A DNA stretch of 35,852 nucleotides from Motilibacter aurantiacus (GTDB lineage: Bacteria > Actinomycetota > Actinomycetes > Motilibacterales > Motilibacteraceae): positions 34,765 to 70,616 of the forward strand of contig NZ_JAANNO010000007.1 in NCBI RefSeq assembly GCF_011250645.1. The letters are read 5' to 3'. This document shows, one piece after another, positions 1 through 9,908 of the stretch. How positions within the stretch are numbered: position 1 is the first letter of the stretch; each line of letters opens with the position of its first letter. A program made the translations under genes and the position numbers. The notes beneath the pieces are model-generated. The model did no database searches. It saw nothing but the letters and a program-made list of their open reading frames with translations, and was not told the DNA's origin.

Positions 1-1219
1 CCCGCGCGCCGCTTGTTGAGGATGTCGAAGGCGACGGCGGCGATGAGCACGAGGCCCTTGATGGTCTGCTGCCAGGCGGCGTCGACGCTCATGATGGACA
101 GGCCGATGTTGAGCACGCCCATGATGAGCGCGCCGATGATCGCGCCGGAGATCTTGCCGATACCGCCCGCGACCGCGGTGCCGCCGATGAAGGCGGCCGC
201 GATGGCGTCGAGCTCGTAGTTCTGACCGGCTGCCGCGACACCGGCACCCGCACGGGAGGTGGTGACGACCGCGGCGATACCGGCGAGCAGCCCCATGTTC
301 ACGAAGATCATGAAGTTGACGCGCTTGGTGTCGACGCCGGAGAGCTTCGCCGACTGCAGGTTGCCGCCCATCGCGTAGATGTGCCGGCCGAAGACGGTCT
401 TGCCCATGATGAACGTGTAGAGCACGACGAGGATGCCGACGATGATGAGGACGTACGGCGTGCCGCCGGTGCTGTTGGCCAGCTGCCAGGTGACGAAGCC
501 GATGATCGCCGCGATGACGACGATCTTGGCGAGGAACGCGCCCGCGGGCTCGGTGGTCAGGCCCTCACGGGTCAGCGCGACGCGCGCGCGGACCTGCGAG
601 CCGACGAGGCCGGCGATCGCGACCAGGCCGATGACGACCGTGACGACGTCGAGGTTGCCGGCGAAGCCGAGCCAGTTCGGGATCGACCCGTTGCTGATCT
701 GGATGAAGTCGTTCGGCAGGCCGGCCACGGTCGTGCCGACGAGCACGATGGCCAGGCCACGGAAGATGAGCATGCCGCCGAGGGTCACGATGAAGGCGGG
801 GATGCCGACGTACGCGATCCAGAAGCCGTGCCAGACGCCGACGAGCGCGCCGATCGCGACCGAGGCGACGACCGCCAGCACCCACGGTATGTCCCAGTCG
901 CTCATCATCAGGGCACAGAGCCCGCCGATGAACGCGACGACCGAGCCGACCGACAGGTCGATGTGGCCCGCGACGATCACCATGACCATGCCGATGGTCA
1001 AGATGAAGACGTACGCGTTCTGGCCGATGAGGCTGGCGACGTTGTTCGGCGCGAGCAGCCGGCCGTCGGTGAGGATCTGGAAGAGCAGGACGATGATCAG
1101 CAGCGCCGCCACCATGCCGTACTCACGGACGTTGCTGCTGAGGTACTGCTTCAGCGAGGGCCCGGCCGGCGCGCCCGCGCTCGGCTCACTGGGCCGCACG
1201 TCCTTGGTGAGGGCGCTGC

Positions 1220-1223
<4 letters not shown>
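1..1223 (-). CDS. xylH: Sugar ABC transporter permease, XylH/GguB type (3' end cut by window edge)
   Basis: Membrane subunit of a monosaccharide importer, passing xylose or related sugars through the cytoplasmic membrane. The 407 visible codons encode many hydrophobic helices and the family-typical stretch [16 protein letters not shown] near residue 85. The last visible residues (ILNKRRA) match the usual C-terminus, so only a few codons are probably missing. The start is a GTG that overlaps the xylG stop in a GTGA tetranucleotide, which indicates translational coupling. It is the third gene of xylF-xylG-xylH. The family is certain; the exact sugar is inferred from the ChvE-like binding protein and the nearby xylAB genes. 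Confidence 0.93.
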
Positions 1224-2776
<1,553 letters not shown>

Positions 2777-2821
2777 GTCTGCGTCGCTCGCTAACTCGAA
2801 AAGTGTCCCGACGGGGCCTCG

Positions 2822-2850
2822 GCCGGGCCCTGCGTCATGCAGGGCCCGGC
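2822..2850 (-). terminator. Intercistronic hairpin between xylF and xylG
   Basis: A perfect 12-bp inverted repeat (GCCGGGCCCTGC and its complement) around a 5-base loop lies between the xylF stop and the xylG start. There is no U-tract. In binding-protein-first sugar operons such a hairpin usually acts as a partial terminator or as a 3' stabiliser that lets the binding protein be made in excess. The structure is seen directly; the role is inferred from its position. Confidence 0.7.
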
Positions 2851-2938
2851 TCGCAGGAGGTTACGGAACGGTCGAGGGTGGGCGAGCGAACGGTCGGGAG
2901 CGGGCCCGCCCAGAGCCCCGGGGGTTCCTGGCTCGGTC

Positions 2939-4066
2939 TTAGAGGCCGAGGTCCGAGGCGCTGTAGAAGCCGGTCTCGACCAGGTCCGTCTGGACCGAGT
3001 CGGCCGTGACGACCTGCGGCGGCAGCTGGTAGGTCGGGACGACCTTGTTGCCGTTGTCGTAGGTCTCGGTGTCGTTCACGTCGACGGTCTCGCCCTTGAC
3101 GACCTGGTCGACCATCTTGGCGACCTGGTCGCCCAGGGTCCGGGTGTCCTTCCAGACCGTCATGGACTGCTTGCCGGCGAGCATGTTCTTCACGTTCGCC
3201 TGGTCCGCGTCCTGACCGGTGACGAGCGGCCAGTCGGCCTCGGTGTAGCCGGCGCCGTCGAGGGCCTGCTCGATGCCGAGCGCGAGCGAGTCGTTCGGCG
3301 ACAGGACGACGTCGACCTTCTTGCCACCCGTGTAGAAGGAGTTGAGCCGGGTCTCCATCTCCGACTGCGCAGTGGAGGACTGCCAGCCCTGGATGCCGAT
3401 GCTGGCCCAGGCGTCGTTGTTCTTGGGCGCCTTGCCCGACGGGACGACGAGCTTGCCGCTGTCGATGTAGGGCTTGAGGACGTCCCACGCGCCGGAGAAG
3501 AAGAACTTGGCGTTGTTGTCGTCCGGCGAGCCGGCGAAGGGCTCGAGGTTGAACGGGCCGGAGGCCGTGTCCAGCTTGAGCTGGTCGACGATGTACTGGC
3601 CCTGCAGCTGGCCGACCTTGTAGTTGTCGAACGTCGCGTAGTAGTCGACGCTGTCCGTGTCGTTGATCAGCCGGTCGTACGCGATGACCTTGATGTTCTG
3701 CGCGGCGGCCTTCTGCAGCACCGGGCCGAGCGCGGTGCCGTCGATGGCGGCGACCACGAGAACCTTGGGGTTCTGGTTGATCACGTTCTCGATCTGCGTG
3801 ATCTGCTGGTCCACCTTGTTGTCGGCGTACTGCAGCGTGGTCTCGTAGCCCATCGTCTTGAGCTGCTCGGTGAGGCGCGCGCCGTCCTTGTTCCAGCGCT
3901 CCAGGCTGCGAGTCGGCATCGAGACGCCGATGAGGCCGCCACCGGCGCCCCCGCTCGCACTGGCGCTGGCGCCCTCGTCGGACGAACGCTCGCTGCTGCA
4001 CGCGGTCAGCCCGCCGGCCAGCAGCGCGACGCTGACGGTCGCGAGGAGCCTCTTCTTGGTCGACAT
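2939..4066 (-). CDS. xylF: ChvE/XylF-type sugar-binding lipoprotein
   Basis: Extracytoplasmic sugar receptor of the xylFGH importer. The 375 residues begin with a lipoprotein signal peptide (basic MSTKKR, hydrophobic core, lipobox LTAC with Cys23), followed by a Ser/Gly/Ala-rich linker and a periplasmic-binding fold of the Peripla_BP_4 type. Segments such as KVLVVAAIDGTALGPVLQKA, VIAYDRLI and VDYYATFDN strongly resemble ChvE, the multiple-monosaccharide binding protein. The ATG start has a GGGAAGG ribosome site. It is first in its operon and its promoter carries an operator-like element shared with xylA. ChvE family members bind xylose, arabinose, glucose or galactose, so the specificity is inferred from context. 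Confidence 0.93.
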   Translation of the reverse strand: MSTKKRLLATVSVALLAGGLTACSSERSSDEGASASASGGAGGGLIGVSMPTRSLERWNKDGARLTEQLKTMGYETTLQYADNKVDQQITQIENVINQNPKVLVVAAIDGTALGPVLQKAAAQNIKVIAYDRLINDTDSVDYYATFDNYKVGQLQGQYIVDQLKLDTASGPFNLEPFAGSPDDNNAKFFFSGAWDVLKPYIDSGKLVVPSGKAPKNNDAWASIGIQGWQSSTAQSEMETRLNSFYTGGKKVDVVLSPNDSLALGIEQALDGAGYTEADWPLVTGQDADQANVKNMLAGKQSMTVWKDTRTLGDQVAKMVDQVVKGETVDVNDTETYDNGNKVVPTYQLPPQVVTADSVQTDLVETGFYSASDLGL

Positions 4067-4178
4067 CCTCGACCTTCCCTTCCTGTCCCCTGACGGAGCC
4101 CGGTAGAGCCCCGGGTAGAGCTAGGCCTCGACGGGAGGGCGTGGCGGGTGACCCCGCCCCGGTCCCTCGAGCTGACCC

Positions 4179-4202
4179 TTTGTTTACGCATCGAACATAC
4201 GC
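4179..4202 (-). promoter_or_regulatory. xylF promoter -10 with XylR-type operator
   Basis: On the minus strand a TATGTT -10 hexamer (4194-4199) lies inside a 24-base element that is identical at 19 of 24 positions to the one at the xylA promoter. On the plus strand it reads TGTTTA-N5-CGAACA, an imperfect inverted repeat. A start site near 4187 would give a leader of about 120 bases. No good -35 is seen (TGTCCG at 4218-4223), which suggests dependence on an activator. Assignment to the ROK repressor is inferred from the xylA-xylR copy. Confidence 0.65.
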
Positions 4203-4225
4203 AACTTCCAGAGCCCTCGGACACA

Positions 4226-4238
4226 TGTTGCCGCAACA
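4226..4238. promoter_or_regulatory. Inverted repeat TGTTG-CCG-CAACA upstream of xylF
   Basis: A perfect 5-3-5 inverted repeat is centred about 45 bases upstream of the predicted xylF start site, just behind the weak -35. This is where a class II activator would bind. The repeat is visible directly; the binding protein is unknown. Confidence 0.4.
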
Positions 4239-4715
4239 ATCCGGTAACAGCCGCCAGGACCCCCGCGTGGTGCCCCGCTCGGAGCATCAACCGGCCTGGT
4301 CAGACCCCCTCGAACGTGTCAAACCTCCCCGGTCAGGCTTCCGGAAGTAGCCCGTAAGTTGCACGAAACCACGCCTGATCCGTTATGAAGCTGTGACCTG
4401 CTCGAGCGGCTCCGGACTGGACAACACCACCACCCCGGAGGTTTAGTTCCGAGGCCCAACCAATCGCCCCGCCTGCCCGCCACGCAGGCGCCGCGGTCGT
4501 CGCGAGGAGGGCGCAGCAGCCGGCACCGTGGCCCGCTGCCCGGCCTGCAGGGCTCGTACGCGGCCGTGCACGCCGCGCTGCAGCCCGCCCCGCCGCTGTC
4601 CCCGCCCCCGTCCACCGAGGCACCTCCTTCCGTGCGAGCAGCCCCGGCTGCCCGCACGGCCGTCCGCAGCGCCGCCGGCCTCCCGGCGCGCCCCGTCCCT
4701 CCCCGGGAGACATGC
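4239..4715. other. Intergenic leader region of the beta-xylosidase gene
   Basis: No gene is supported here. On the plus strand a possible promoter is TTGCAC about 19 bases before TATGAA (around 4360-4390). A perfect 10-base palindrome CTTCCGGAAG lies near 4338-4347. The xyl-type operator seen before xylF and xylA is not repeated on the beta-xylosidase side. The GC-rich stretch 4440-4700 is open in several frames but lacks a ribosome site for any upstream start, so I treat it as untranslated leader. Confidence 0.4.
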
Positions 4716-7475
4716 ATGGCACGACGCTCGGTGCCCCTCACGCTGGCCCTCGGGCTCACCGTGACGGGCCTGGCCCCCGCCGCCCTGGCGGGGCCCGGTC
4801 AGCAGGCGCTGGCCGCCCAGGTCTCGGATCAGCGCCCCATCTACCTCGACACGGCGTACTCCCCGCAGGAGCGCGCCGCCGACCTGGTGTCCCGCATGAC
4901 GCTCGCCGAGAAGGCGAGCCAGATGAACAGCAGCGTCTCCCCCGCCATCCCCCGGCTGGGCATCGCCCAGTACGGCTGGTGGAACGAGGCGCTGCACGGC
5001 GTCGCGCGCGAGCAGCTGGTCGACAACCAGAACGCGACCGTCCTCAACAACACCACGTCGTACCCGCTGAGCCTGTCCCTCGGCTCGACGTGGGACCCGG
5101 CCCTGCAGTACACGGAGGCGACCGCGATCTCCGACGAGGCGCGCGAGGTCGTCAAGGACAACAAGTTCGACCTCGACTTCTACTCGCCCACCATCAACCT
5201 CGCGCGTGACCCGCGCTGGGGCCGGACGGACGAGTCGTTCAGCGAGGACCCGCTGCTGACGACCAAGATGGCCAACCAGTTCGTCAACGGCATGGAGGGC
5301 AAGACCCCGGAGGGCAAGCTGCCGGCCGCGGCCAACGGCTACTACAAGACCCTCACCACGATCAAGCACTACGCCGCGAACAACAGCGAGTACAACCGCC
5401 TCGGCGGTGACTCGGTGATGTCCGACCGCGACCTGCGCGAGTACTACACGAAGCAGTTCCGCGACGTCATCAAGGACACGCAGCCCGGCTCGATCATGAG
5501 CTCGTACAACAAGGTCAACGGCGTCCCGGCGGCGGCGAGCACGTACCTGATCGACAACCTGGCCCGCCAGACCTTCGGCTTCCAGGGCTACTTCACCTCC
5601 GACTGCGACGCCATCTGGACGATCCAGCAGCGCAACGGCGGCCGTTACCCGACGTGGATCCCGCAGGGCTACGACCACGTCCCGAACCAGTACGAGCGCC
5701 ACGCCCTGGCGAGCGCCGCGGGTGAGGACCTGGACTGCAACACCGGCTACCACGACGCGTGGAGCTACGCCAACACGATCCCCACCGCCGTGGCGCAGAA
5801 GATCAAGACCCAGAACGACACGTTCAACGAGAACGACGTCGACCTGAACGTCCTGCGCCTCTTCACGGCGCGCATCTCTCTCGGGGAGTTCGACGCCGAG
5901 ACGGCGGTGCCGTGGATCCAGCAGGCGCGGCAGCGTCTCGCGAAGGGCACCTGGGTCAACAGCGACGCGAACGACGCAGTGACGCAGACCCCCGAGCGGC
6001 TCGCCCTGGCCCGCAAGGTCGGCGCCGAGAGCATCGTGCTGCTCGAGAACGACACCGCCGCGAACGGCAGCACGCTGCTTCCGCTGAAGGTTCCCGCCTC
6101 CGGCGCGTACAAGGTCGCCGTCATCGGCTGGTACGGCAACCCGCCGAAGGACCAGACCTACCTGGGCGGCTACTCCGCCGACTTCACCGCGGCCGGCCAG
6201 CGCAACATCGTGAGCGGCTACGAGGGCCTCAAGTCCGCCATCGAGGCGATGAACCCCGGCGCCACGGTGGACTACCTCAAGGGCACCGAGAGCCAGCGCG
6301 GCGCGCTCGTCCCCGCCGACGTGGCCGCCACCGCCGGCTACGACGCGGTCGTGGTCTACGTGGGCAACGACCACACCGACGCGGCCGAGGACAAGGACCG
6401 CACGACGCTGACCCTGCCGGGGTCGCAGGAGGCCCTGATCAACCAGGTCGCGGCGGTCAACCCGAACACGATCGTCTACATGGAGACGATCGGCCAGGTG
6501 AACGTCGAGAGCTTCAAGGACAAGGTCCCGGCGATGCTGTGGAGCTCGTTCAACGCACAGCGTCGCGGCGAGGCCCTCGCGGACGTCGTGCTCGGCACGG
6601 TCACCCCCGGCGCGCACCTGCCGTTCACCTGGTACCGGAGCGAGGCGCAGCTGCCGCCTATCGGCGACTACGACCTGCACGCGAACGCCACCTCGCAGGG
6701 CCGGACGTACATGTACTTCACCGGCACGCCGACGTACCCCTTCGGCTACGGCCTGAGCTACACCAGCTTCGAGCTGTCCAAGCTCCGGCTGAACAAGACG
6801 TCGGTCGACGCCAACGACACGATTCGCGTCCGCGCCGAGGTCGAGAACACCGGTGCGACCGCCGGCGCGCAGGTCGCCCAGCTGTACGTGACCACTCCCG
6901 ACGCCCCGGCCGCGAAGCAGCGCCCGATCAAGCGCCTGGTCGCGTTCGAGAAGGTGGCCCTCGCCCCCGGCGAGAGCACGCACGTCAACTTCGACGTCAA
7001 GGTCCGCGACCTCGCCTTCTACGACGAGGCCGCCGGCAAGTGGGTCGTCGACACCGGCCGCTACGGCTTCGAGCTGGCGAGCTCCGCCACCGACGTGGTG
7101 CAGACGCGGTACGTCACGGTCTCCGGCGCCCTGGACGCGGTCCCGTCCGTCGTCACGGCCAAGCCGGTCGTGGCGGGGGCCGACGAGGCCGCTGACATCG
7201 CCCAGCGCCTCGTCTTCCCGGTCGGCGCCACCGTCGACCCGCAGCTGACGGTCTCGCTCAGCGACGACCGCCTCTTCGGCTACATCCTCAAGGGCAGGAG
7301 CACGGCTCTGCCGGCGGGCATGACGGTGAAGATCAGCAGCAACCGCAGCAACGTGGTCAGGGTCGACTCGACCGACACCATCCGCGCGGTGAAGCCCGGC
7401 GCCGCGACGATCACGGCGCAGGTCAGCTACAACGGCGAGAAGGCGAGCGGGAGCTTCGTCGTCTACGTGAAGTAG
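4716..7475 (+). CDS. Secreted GH3 beta-xylosidase with C-terminal Fn3-like and Ig-like domains
   Basis: Probably releases xylose from xylo-oligosaccharides outside the cell. The chosen ATG follows a GGGAGA site and begins a Sec signal peptide (MARRSVPL to ALAGPG), giving 919 residues; upstream in-frame starts lack both. The GH3 N-terminal domain has GWWNEALHGVA (from about residue 87), a hallmark of the xylosidase branch, and the nucleophile Asp296 in TSDCDA. A GH3 C-terminal domain (about 420-650), an Fn3-like domain (about 700-780) and a BIG2-like domain (about 805-919) follow. It sits divergent from xylFGH, which would import the product. Arabinofuranosidase or dual activity is also possible in this GH3 branch. 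Confidence 0.92.
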   Translation: MARRSVPLTLALGLTVTGLAPAALAGPGQQALAAQVSDQRPIYLDTAYSPQERAADLVSRMTLAEKASQMNSSVSPAIPRLGIAQYGWWNEALHGVAREQLVDNQNATVLNNTTSYPLSLSLGSTWDPALQYTEATAISDEAREVVKDNKFDLDFYSPTINLARDPRWGRTDESFSEDPLLTTKMANQFVNGMEGKTPEGKLPAAANGYYKTLTTIKHYAANNSEYNRLGGDSVMSDRDLREYYTKQFRDVIKDTQPGSIMSSYNKVNGVPAAASTYLIDNLARQTFGFQGYFTSDCDAIWTIQQRNGGRYPTWIPQGYDHVPNQYERHALASAAGEDLDCNTGYHDAWSYANTIPTAVAQKIKTQNDTFNENDVDLNVLRLFTARISLGEFDAETAVPWIQQARQRLAKGTWVNSDANDAVTQTPERLALARKVGAESIVLLENDTAANGSTLLPLKVPASGAYKVAVIGWYGNPPKDQTYLGGYSADFTAAGQRNIVSGYEGLKSAIEAMNPGATVDYLKGTESQRGALVPADVAATAGYDAVVVYVGNDHTDAAEDKDRTTLTLPGSQEALINQVAAVNPNTIVYMETIGQVNVESFKDKVPAMLWSSFNAQRRGEALADVVLGTVTPGAHLPFTWYRSEAQLPPIGDYDLHANATSQGRTYMYFTGTPTYPFGYGLSYTSFELSKLRLNKTSVDANDTIRVRAEVENTGATAGAQVAQLYVTTPDAPAAKQRPIKRLVAFEKVALAPGESTHVNFDVKVRDLAFYDEAAGKWVVDTGRYGFELASSATDVVQTRYVTVSGALDAVPSVVTAKPVVAGADEAADIAQRLVFPVGATVDPQLTVSLSDDRLFGYILKGRSTALPAGMTVKISSNRSNVVRVDSTDTIRAVKPGAATITAQVSYNGEKASGSFVVYVK

Positions 7476-7495
7476 CCCGCCGTCCCACCCCGGGA

Positions 7496-7529
7496 GAGCG
7501 TCACACCCCAGGCGGGGTGTGGCGCTCTT
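7496..7529. terminator. Bidirectional terminator between the beta-xylosidase and ackA genes
   Basis: A 15-bp stem with one G-U pair and a 4-base loop (AGGC) begins about 20 bases after the GH3 stop. It includes the last codons and stop of ackA, which runs the other way. It has little U-tract, as is common in actinobacteria, and probably ends transcripts from both sides. Confidence 0.75.
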
Positions 7530-8652
7530 CCGCGTCCGCGCCCGGTGCGGCTTCCCCGGCCGCCGCCCGCACGGACCGGGCCATCTCGATGTCCTCCCGG
7601 GCGCCGACGACGAGCGTCCGCACGGTGGCGCCGCCAGCGCTGACGTCCCGGTCGCCGCGCCCCTGCGCCACCGCGTCGGGGTCGACCCGGATGCCGAGCG
7701 CCTCCAGCTGCCCGAGGTCGACCAGCCCGGGCGCGTGCTCGCCGATGCCGCCGGTGAGCACCACGGCGTCGGCCCCCCAGGCCGAGGCGAGCATCGCGCC
7801 GAGCTCCCGGCGCAGCCGGTGGTTCCACACCTCGAGCGCCAGCCGGGCGCTCTCGTCCCCCGCCGCGGCCGCCGCCGCTATGTCCCGCGTGTCGCCGCTC
7901 GTGCCGCTCAGCCCGGCCAGCCCGCCCCCGCGCTCGATCCCGGCCGCCAGCCGGTCGACCGAGAGCCCGCCCTCCTGCAGCAGCCACAGCATCAGGCCCG
8001 GGTCGACCGAGCCGCTGCGGGTGCGCATCACCAGGCCCTCGGAGGGGGTGAAGCCCATCGTCGTGTCGACCGACCGGCCGTCCCGCACGGCGCACAGCGA
8101 CGAGCCCGAGCCCAGGTGGCAGGTCACGAGCCGCAGCTGCTCCACAGGGCGCCCGAGCAGCTGGGCGGCGCGGCGGGAGGCGTACGCGTGCGACAGGCCG
8201 TGGAAGCCGTAGCGCCGCAGCCCCCAGCGCTCCCGCCACTGCGCGGGCAGGGCGTAGGTGTGCGCGGCGACGGGCAGCGTCGCGTGGAACGCCGTGTCGA
8301 AGCAGGCGTACGTCGGGGTGTCGGGCAGCGCCCGGCGGACCGCGCTCACCCCGGCCAGCGAGCGCGGCTGGTGCAGCGGGGCCAGCGCTGTCAGCCCGGT
8401 CAGGCGCTGCTCCTCGGCCTCGTCGATGCGGGCGGCGTCGGTGCGGGTGCCGCCGTGGACGAACCGGTGCGCCACGGCCACCGGAGCCGTGGCCAGCCCG
8501 GCGAGGAAGGTCTCGATGCCGGCGGTGTCGCGCGCCCCCTCCCAGCGCTCGAGGCCGGACTCGGCGACGATCTCGTCGCGCTCGTCGAGGAGGGACAGCT
8601 TCAGGCTGCTCGAGCCGGCGTTGACGACGAGCAGCGGGGCGAGGTCGTTCAC
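7501..8652 (-). CDS. ackA: Acetate kinase
   Basis: Interconverts acetyl phosphate plus ADP and acetate plus ATP in the cytoplasm. The 383 residues carry the family motifs: NAGSSSLK near the N-terminus, HRFVHGGT, HLGSGSSL, the stretch GFTPSEGLVMRTRSG, and LTGGIGEHAP near the C-terminus. The GTG at 8652 is preferred over the GTG at 8685 because it starts the protein just before the conserved LLVVNAGSSS, and a TACCGT -10-like hexamer at 8686-8691 would place the transcript start between the two. No phosphotransacetylase gene is beside it. The C-terminal residues HTPPGV are encoded inside the terminator hairpin. Confidence 0.93.
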   Translation of the reverse strand: MNDLAPLLVVNAGSSSLKLSLLDERDEIVAESGLERWEGARDTAGIETFLAGLATAPVAVAHRFVHGGTRTDAARIDEAEEQRLTGLTALAPLHQPRSLAGVSAVRRALPDTPTYACFDTAFHATLPVAAHTYALPAQWRERWGLRRYGFHGLSHAYASRRAAQLLGRPVEQLRLVTCHLGSGSSLCAVRDGRSVDTTMGFTPSEGLVMRTRSGSVDPGLMLWLLQEGGLSVDRLAAGIERGGGLAGLSGTSGDTRDIAAAAAAGDESARLALEVWNHRLRRELGAMLASAWGADAVVLTGGIGEHAPGLVDLGQLEALGIRVDPDAVAQGRGDRDVSAGGATVRTLVVGAREDIEMARSVRAAAGEAAPGADAEERHTPPGV

Positions 8653-8734
8653 GCCCCCAGTCTGCTCACTGGGCCGGGCGATCACACGGTACGAAGGGCC
8701 TGTCCGCGGGCGGGGGATCGTTCGGCCCGAGCGG

Positions 8735-9142
8735 TCAGGGCAGCAGGCCGGCCCGGCGGGCCGCGTCGACCGCGGCCGCGCTCGTGCGCACGCCCAGCTT
8801 GCGCCGGGCCGCGACGAGGTGCTGGGCGACGGTGTTCGGGGCGAGGCCGAGCCGCGCGGCGGCGCCGGTCCCGGTGGAGCCCGCGGCGAGCAGCGAGAGG
8901 ATCTCGAGCTCGCGGCCGGTCAGGCGGACGGTGCCGTTGGTCCCGGTGCGGGCGGCGCCCTGCAGGCGGGTGAGCTCGTCGGCGGCGAGCAGCGCGACGC
9001 GGCCGCCGTTCGGGCTCTCCAGCGTGAGGCTGAGCCGGCCGGCGGCAACCTCGTCGAGGAGCGCGCCCCAGCTGTCCGGCGGCAGCGGGGAGCCCCCGCG
9101 CACCCCGTCCGCGTCGGCGTCGCGCGTGCCGGGCTCAGCCAT
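8735..9142 (-). CDS. Small LuxR-type HTH transcription regulator
   Basis: A 135-residue protein with a C-terminal LuxR/GerE helix-turn-helix: LTGRELEILSLLAAGSTG, then ARLGLAPNTVAQHLVAARRKL. No receiver or sensor domain is recognisable in the first 70 residues (ELTRLQGAARTG precedes the HTH), so the signal it reads is unknown. The ATG at 9142 is preceded by GGAG at about 10 bases; a TTG one codon upstream is less likely. It lies 82 bases upstream of ackA on the same strand and could regulate it or share its transcript, which is inference from position only. Confidence 0.8.
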   Translation of the reverse strand: MAEPGTRDADADGVRGGSPLPPDSWGALLDEVAAGRLSLTLESPNGGRVALLAADELTRLQGAARTGTNGTVRLTGRELEILSLLAAGSTGTGAAARLGLAPNTVAQHLVAARRKLGVRTSAAAVDAARRAGLLP

Positions 9143-9288
9143 CAAGAGGGCTCCATCCAGGGCCGGAGAACTGCAGTGCTGGCGTTCCTCGAGAATCGCC
9201 TGGGGAACCGTAGCAACTTCAGGGGTACCGTGCGATCATCTAAGCAGCCTGTGCTAGTGCGCCCGCACCAATGCTCCGACACGTGAAG

Positions 9289-9317
9289 GCCCCCCGCAGG
9301 AAACCACGGGGGGCTTT
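9289..9317. terminator. Terminator after the cheB-R-Y-X-Y operon
   Basis: An 8-bp G/C stem (GCCCCCCG and its complement) with a 10-base loop lies 48 bases past the last che operon gene on the minus strand. After one mismatch the stem extends with A-T and G-C pairs. It also has a short T run on the plus strand, so it could end transcripts in either direction. The remaining 9143-9364 region shows no gene that I can support. Confidence 0.7.
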
Positions 9318-9364
9318 CGCGTACGAATGTCGGGGCAAAGCGCCCCGTCTCCTCGTGCGATTGG

Positions 9365-9847
9365 TCACGCGAGCACGATGGAGATGCGCCCCTTGCCGTA
9401 GCCCGCGACATCCACTCCGAGGTCGAGCCGGCGCCCGAACGCGCGCAGGATCGCGGAGATGTCGTTCGGGGGCGCCTCCCCCAAGCCGTACGTCGCGTAC
9501 AGCTTGACGTGCGGCTGCCCTTCGGCGTTGAACAAAGACGCGAGAACGTTCAGCACCTCGTCGAGGTTCTCCTTGATCGAGGTCGGGAGTTCCCTGTCCT
9601 CGATGCAGGCCTCCGCCCCACCCACCGGCACCAGCCCGATCGCCGCACCCGCGAAGGCCGAGAGGGACAGGTCGGTCACGATGACCGCGGCCGTCCCCAG
9701 CGAGTCGTCGACGTAGACGGCGATGCTCACGGGGTCGGTCGGGGAGGGGACCACCGGCTCGCCGGGCGAGAGGGTGATGTCCCGGAAGAGCAGGCCGCCG
9801 AGAGCGTCCCGGACGTCCTTCTCGTTCGGCAGCAGGCTGATGGCCAT
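9365..9847 (-). CDS. CheX/CheC-like chemotaxis protein of unknown exact role
   Basis: A 160-residue protein ending the che operon, 61 bases after cheY2, with its own AAGGAG ribosome site. I do not recognise a named family with certainty. Its layout resembles CheX/CheC phosphatases: a beta-rich stretch (SIAVYVDDSLGTAAVIVTDL), an alanine-rich helix (LSAFAGAAIGLVP), then a helix ENLDEVLNVLASLFN. That helix keeps the E-x2-N pair (Glu97, Asn100) used by CheC/CheX/FliY phosphatases, with Glu93 where Asp or Ser is usual. Location next to a canonical CheX suggests a divergent second phosphatase or a CheY-binding scaffold. The CheX relation is inference. Confidence 0.6.
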   Translation of the reverse strand: MAISLLPNEKDVRDALGGLLFRDITLSPGEPVVPSPTDPVSIAVYVDDSLGTAAVIVTDLSLSAFAGAAIGLVPVGGAEACIEDRELPTSIKENLDEVLNVLASLFNAEGQPHVKLYATYGLGEAPPNDISAILRAFGRRLDLGVDVAGYGKGRISIVLA

Positions 9848-9908
9848 TGTCCGAGATCTCCTTGTGTCTAGGGGCCGGCGAGGGAGGGCGCGGCCGTAGC
9901 TTCCGGTA

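Noticed and set aside
4443-6983. An 846-codon open frame on the minus strand
   Set aside because: It is antisense to the GH3 beta-xylosidase, has no domain, and reflects the lack of stops in GC-rich DNA.
9150-9317. A small RNA or attenuator on the plus strand ending at the 9289-9317 hairpin
   Set aside because: No promoter or downstream plus-strand gene supports it; the hairpin fits as terminator of the minus-strand che operon.
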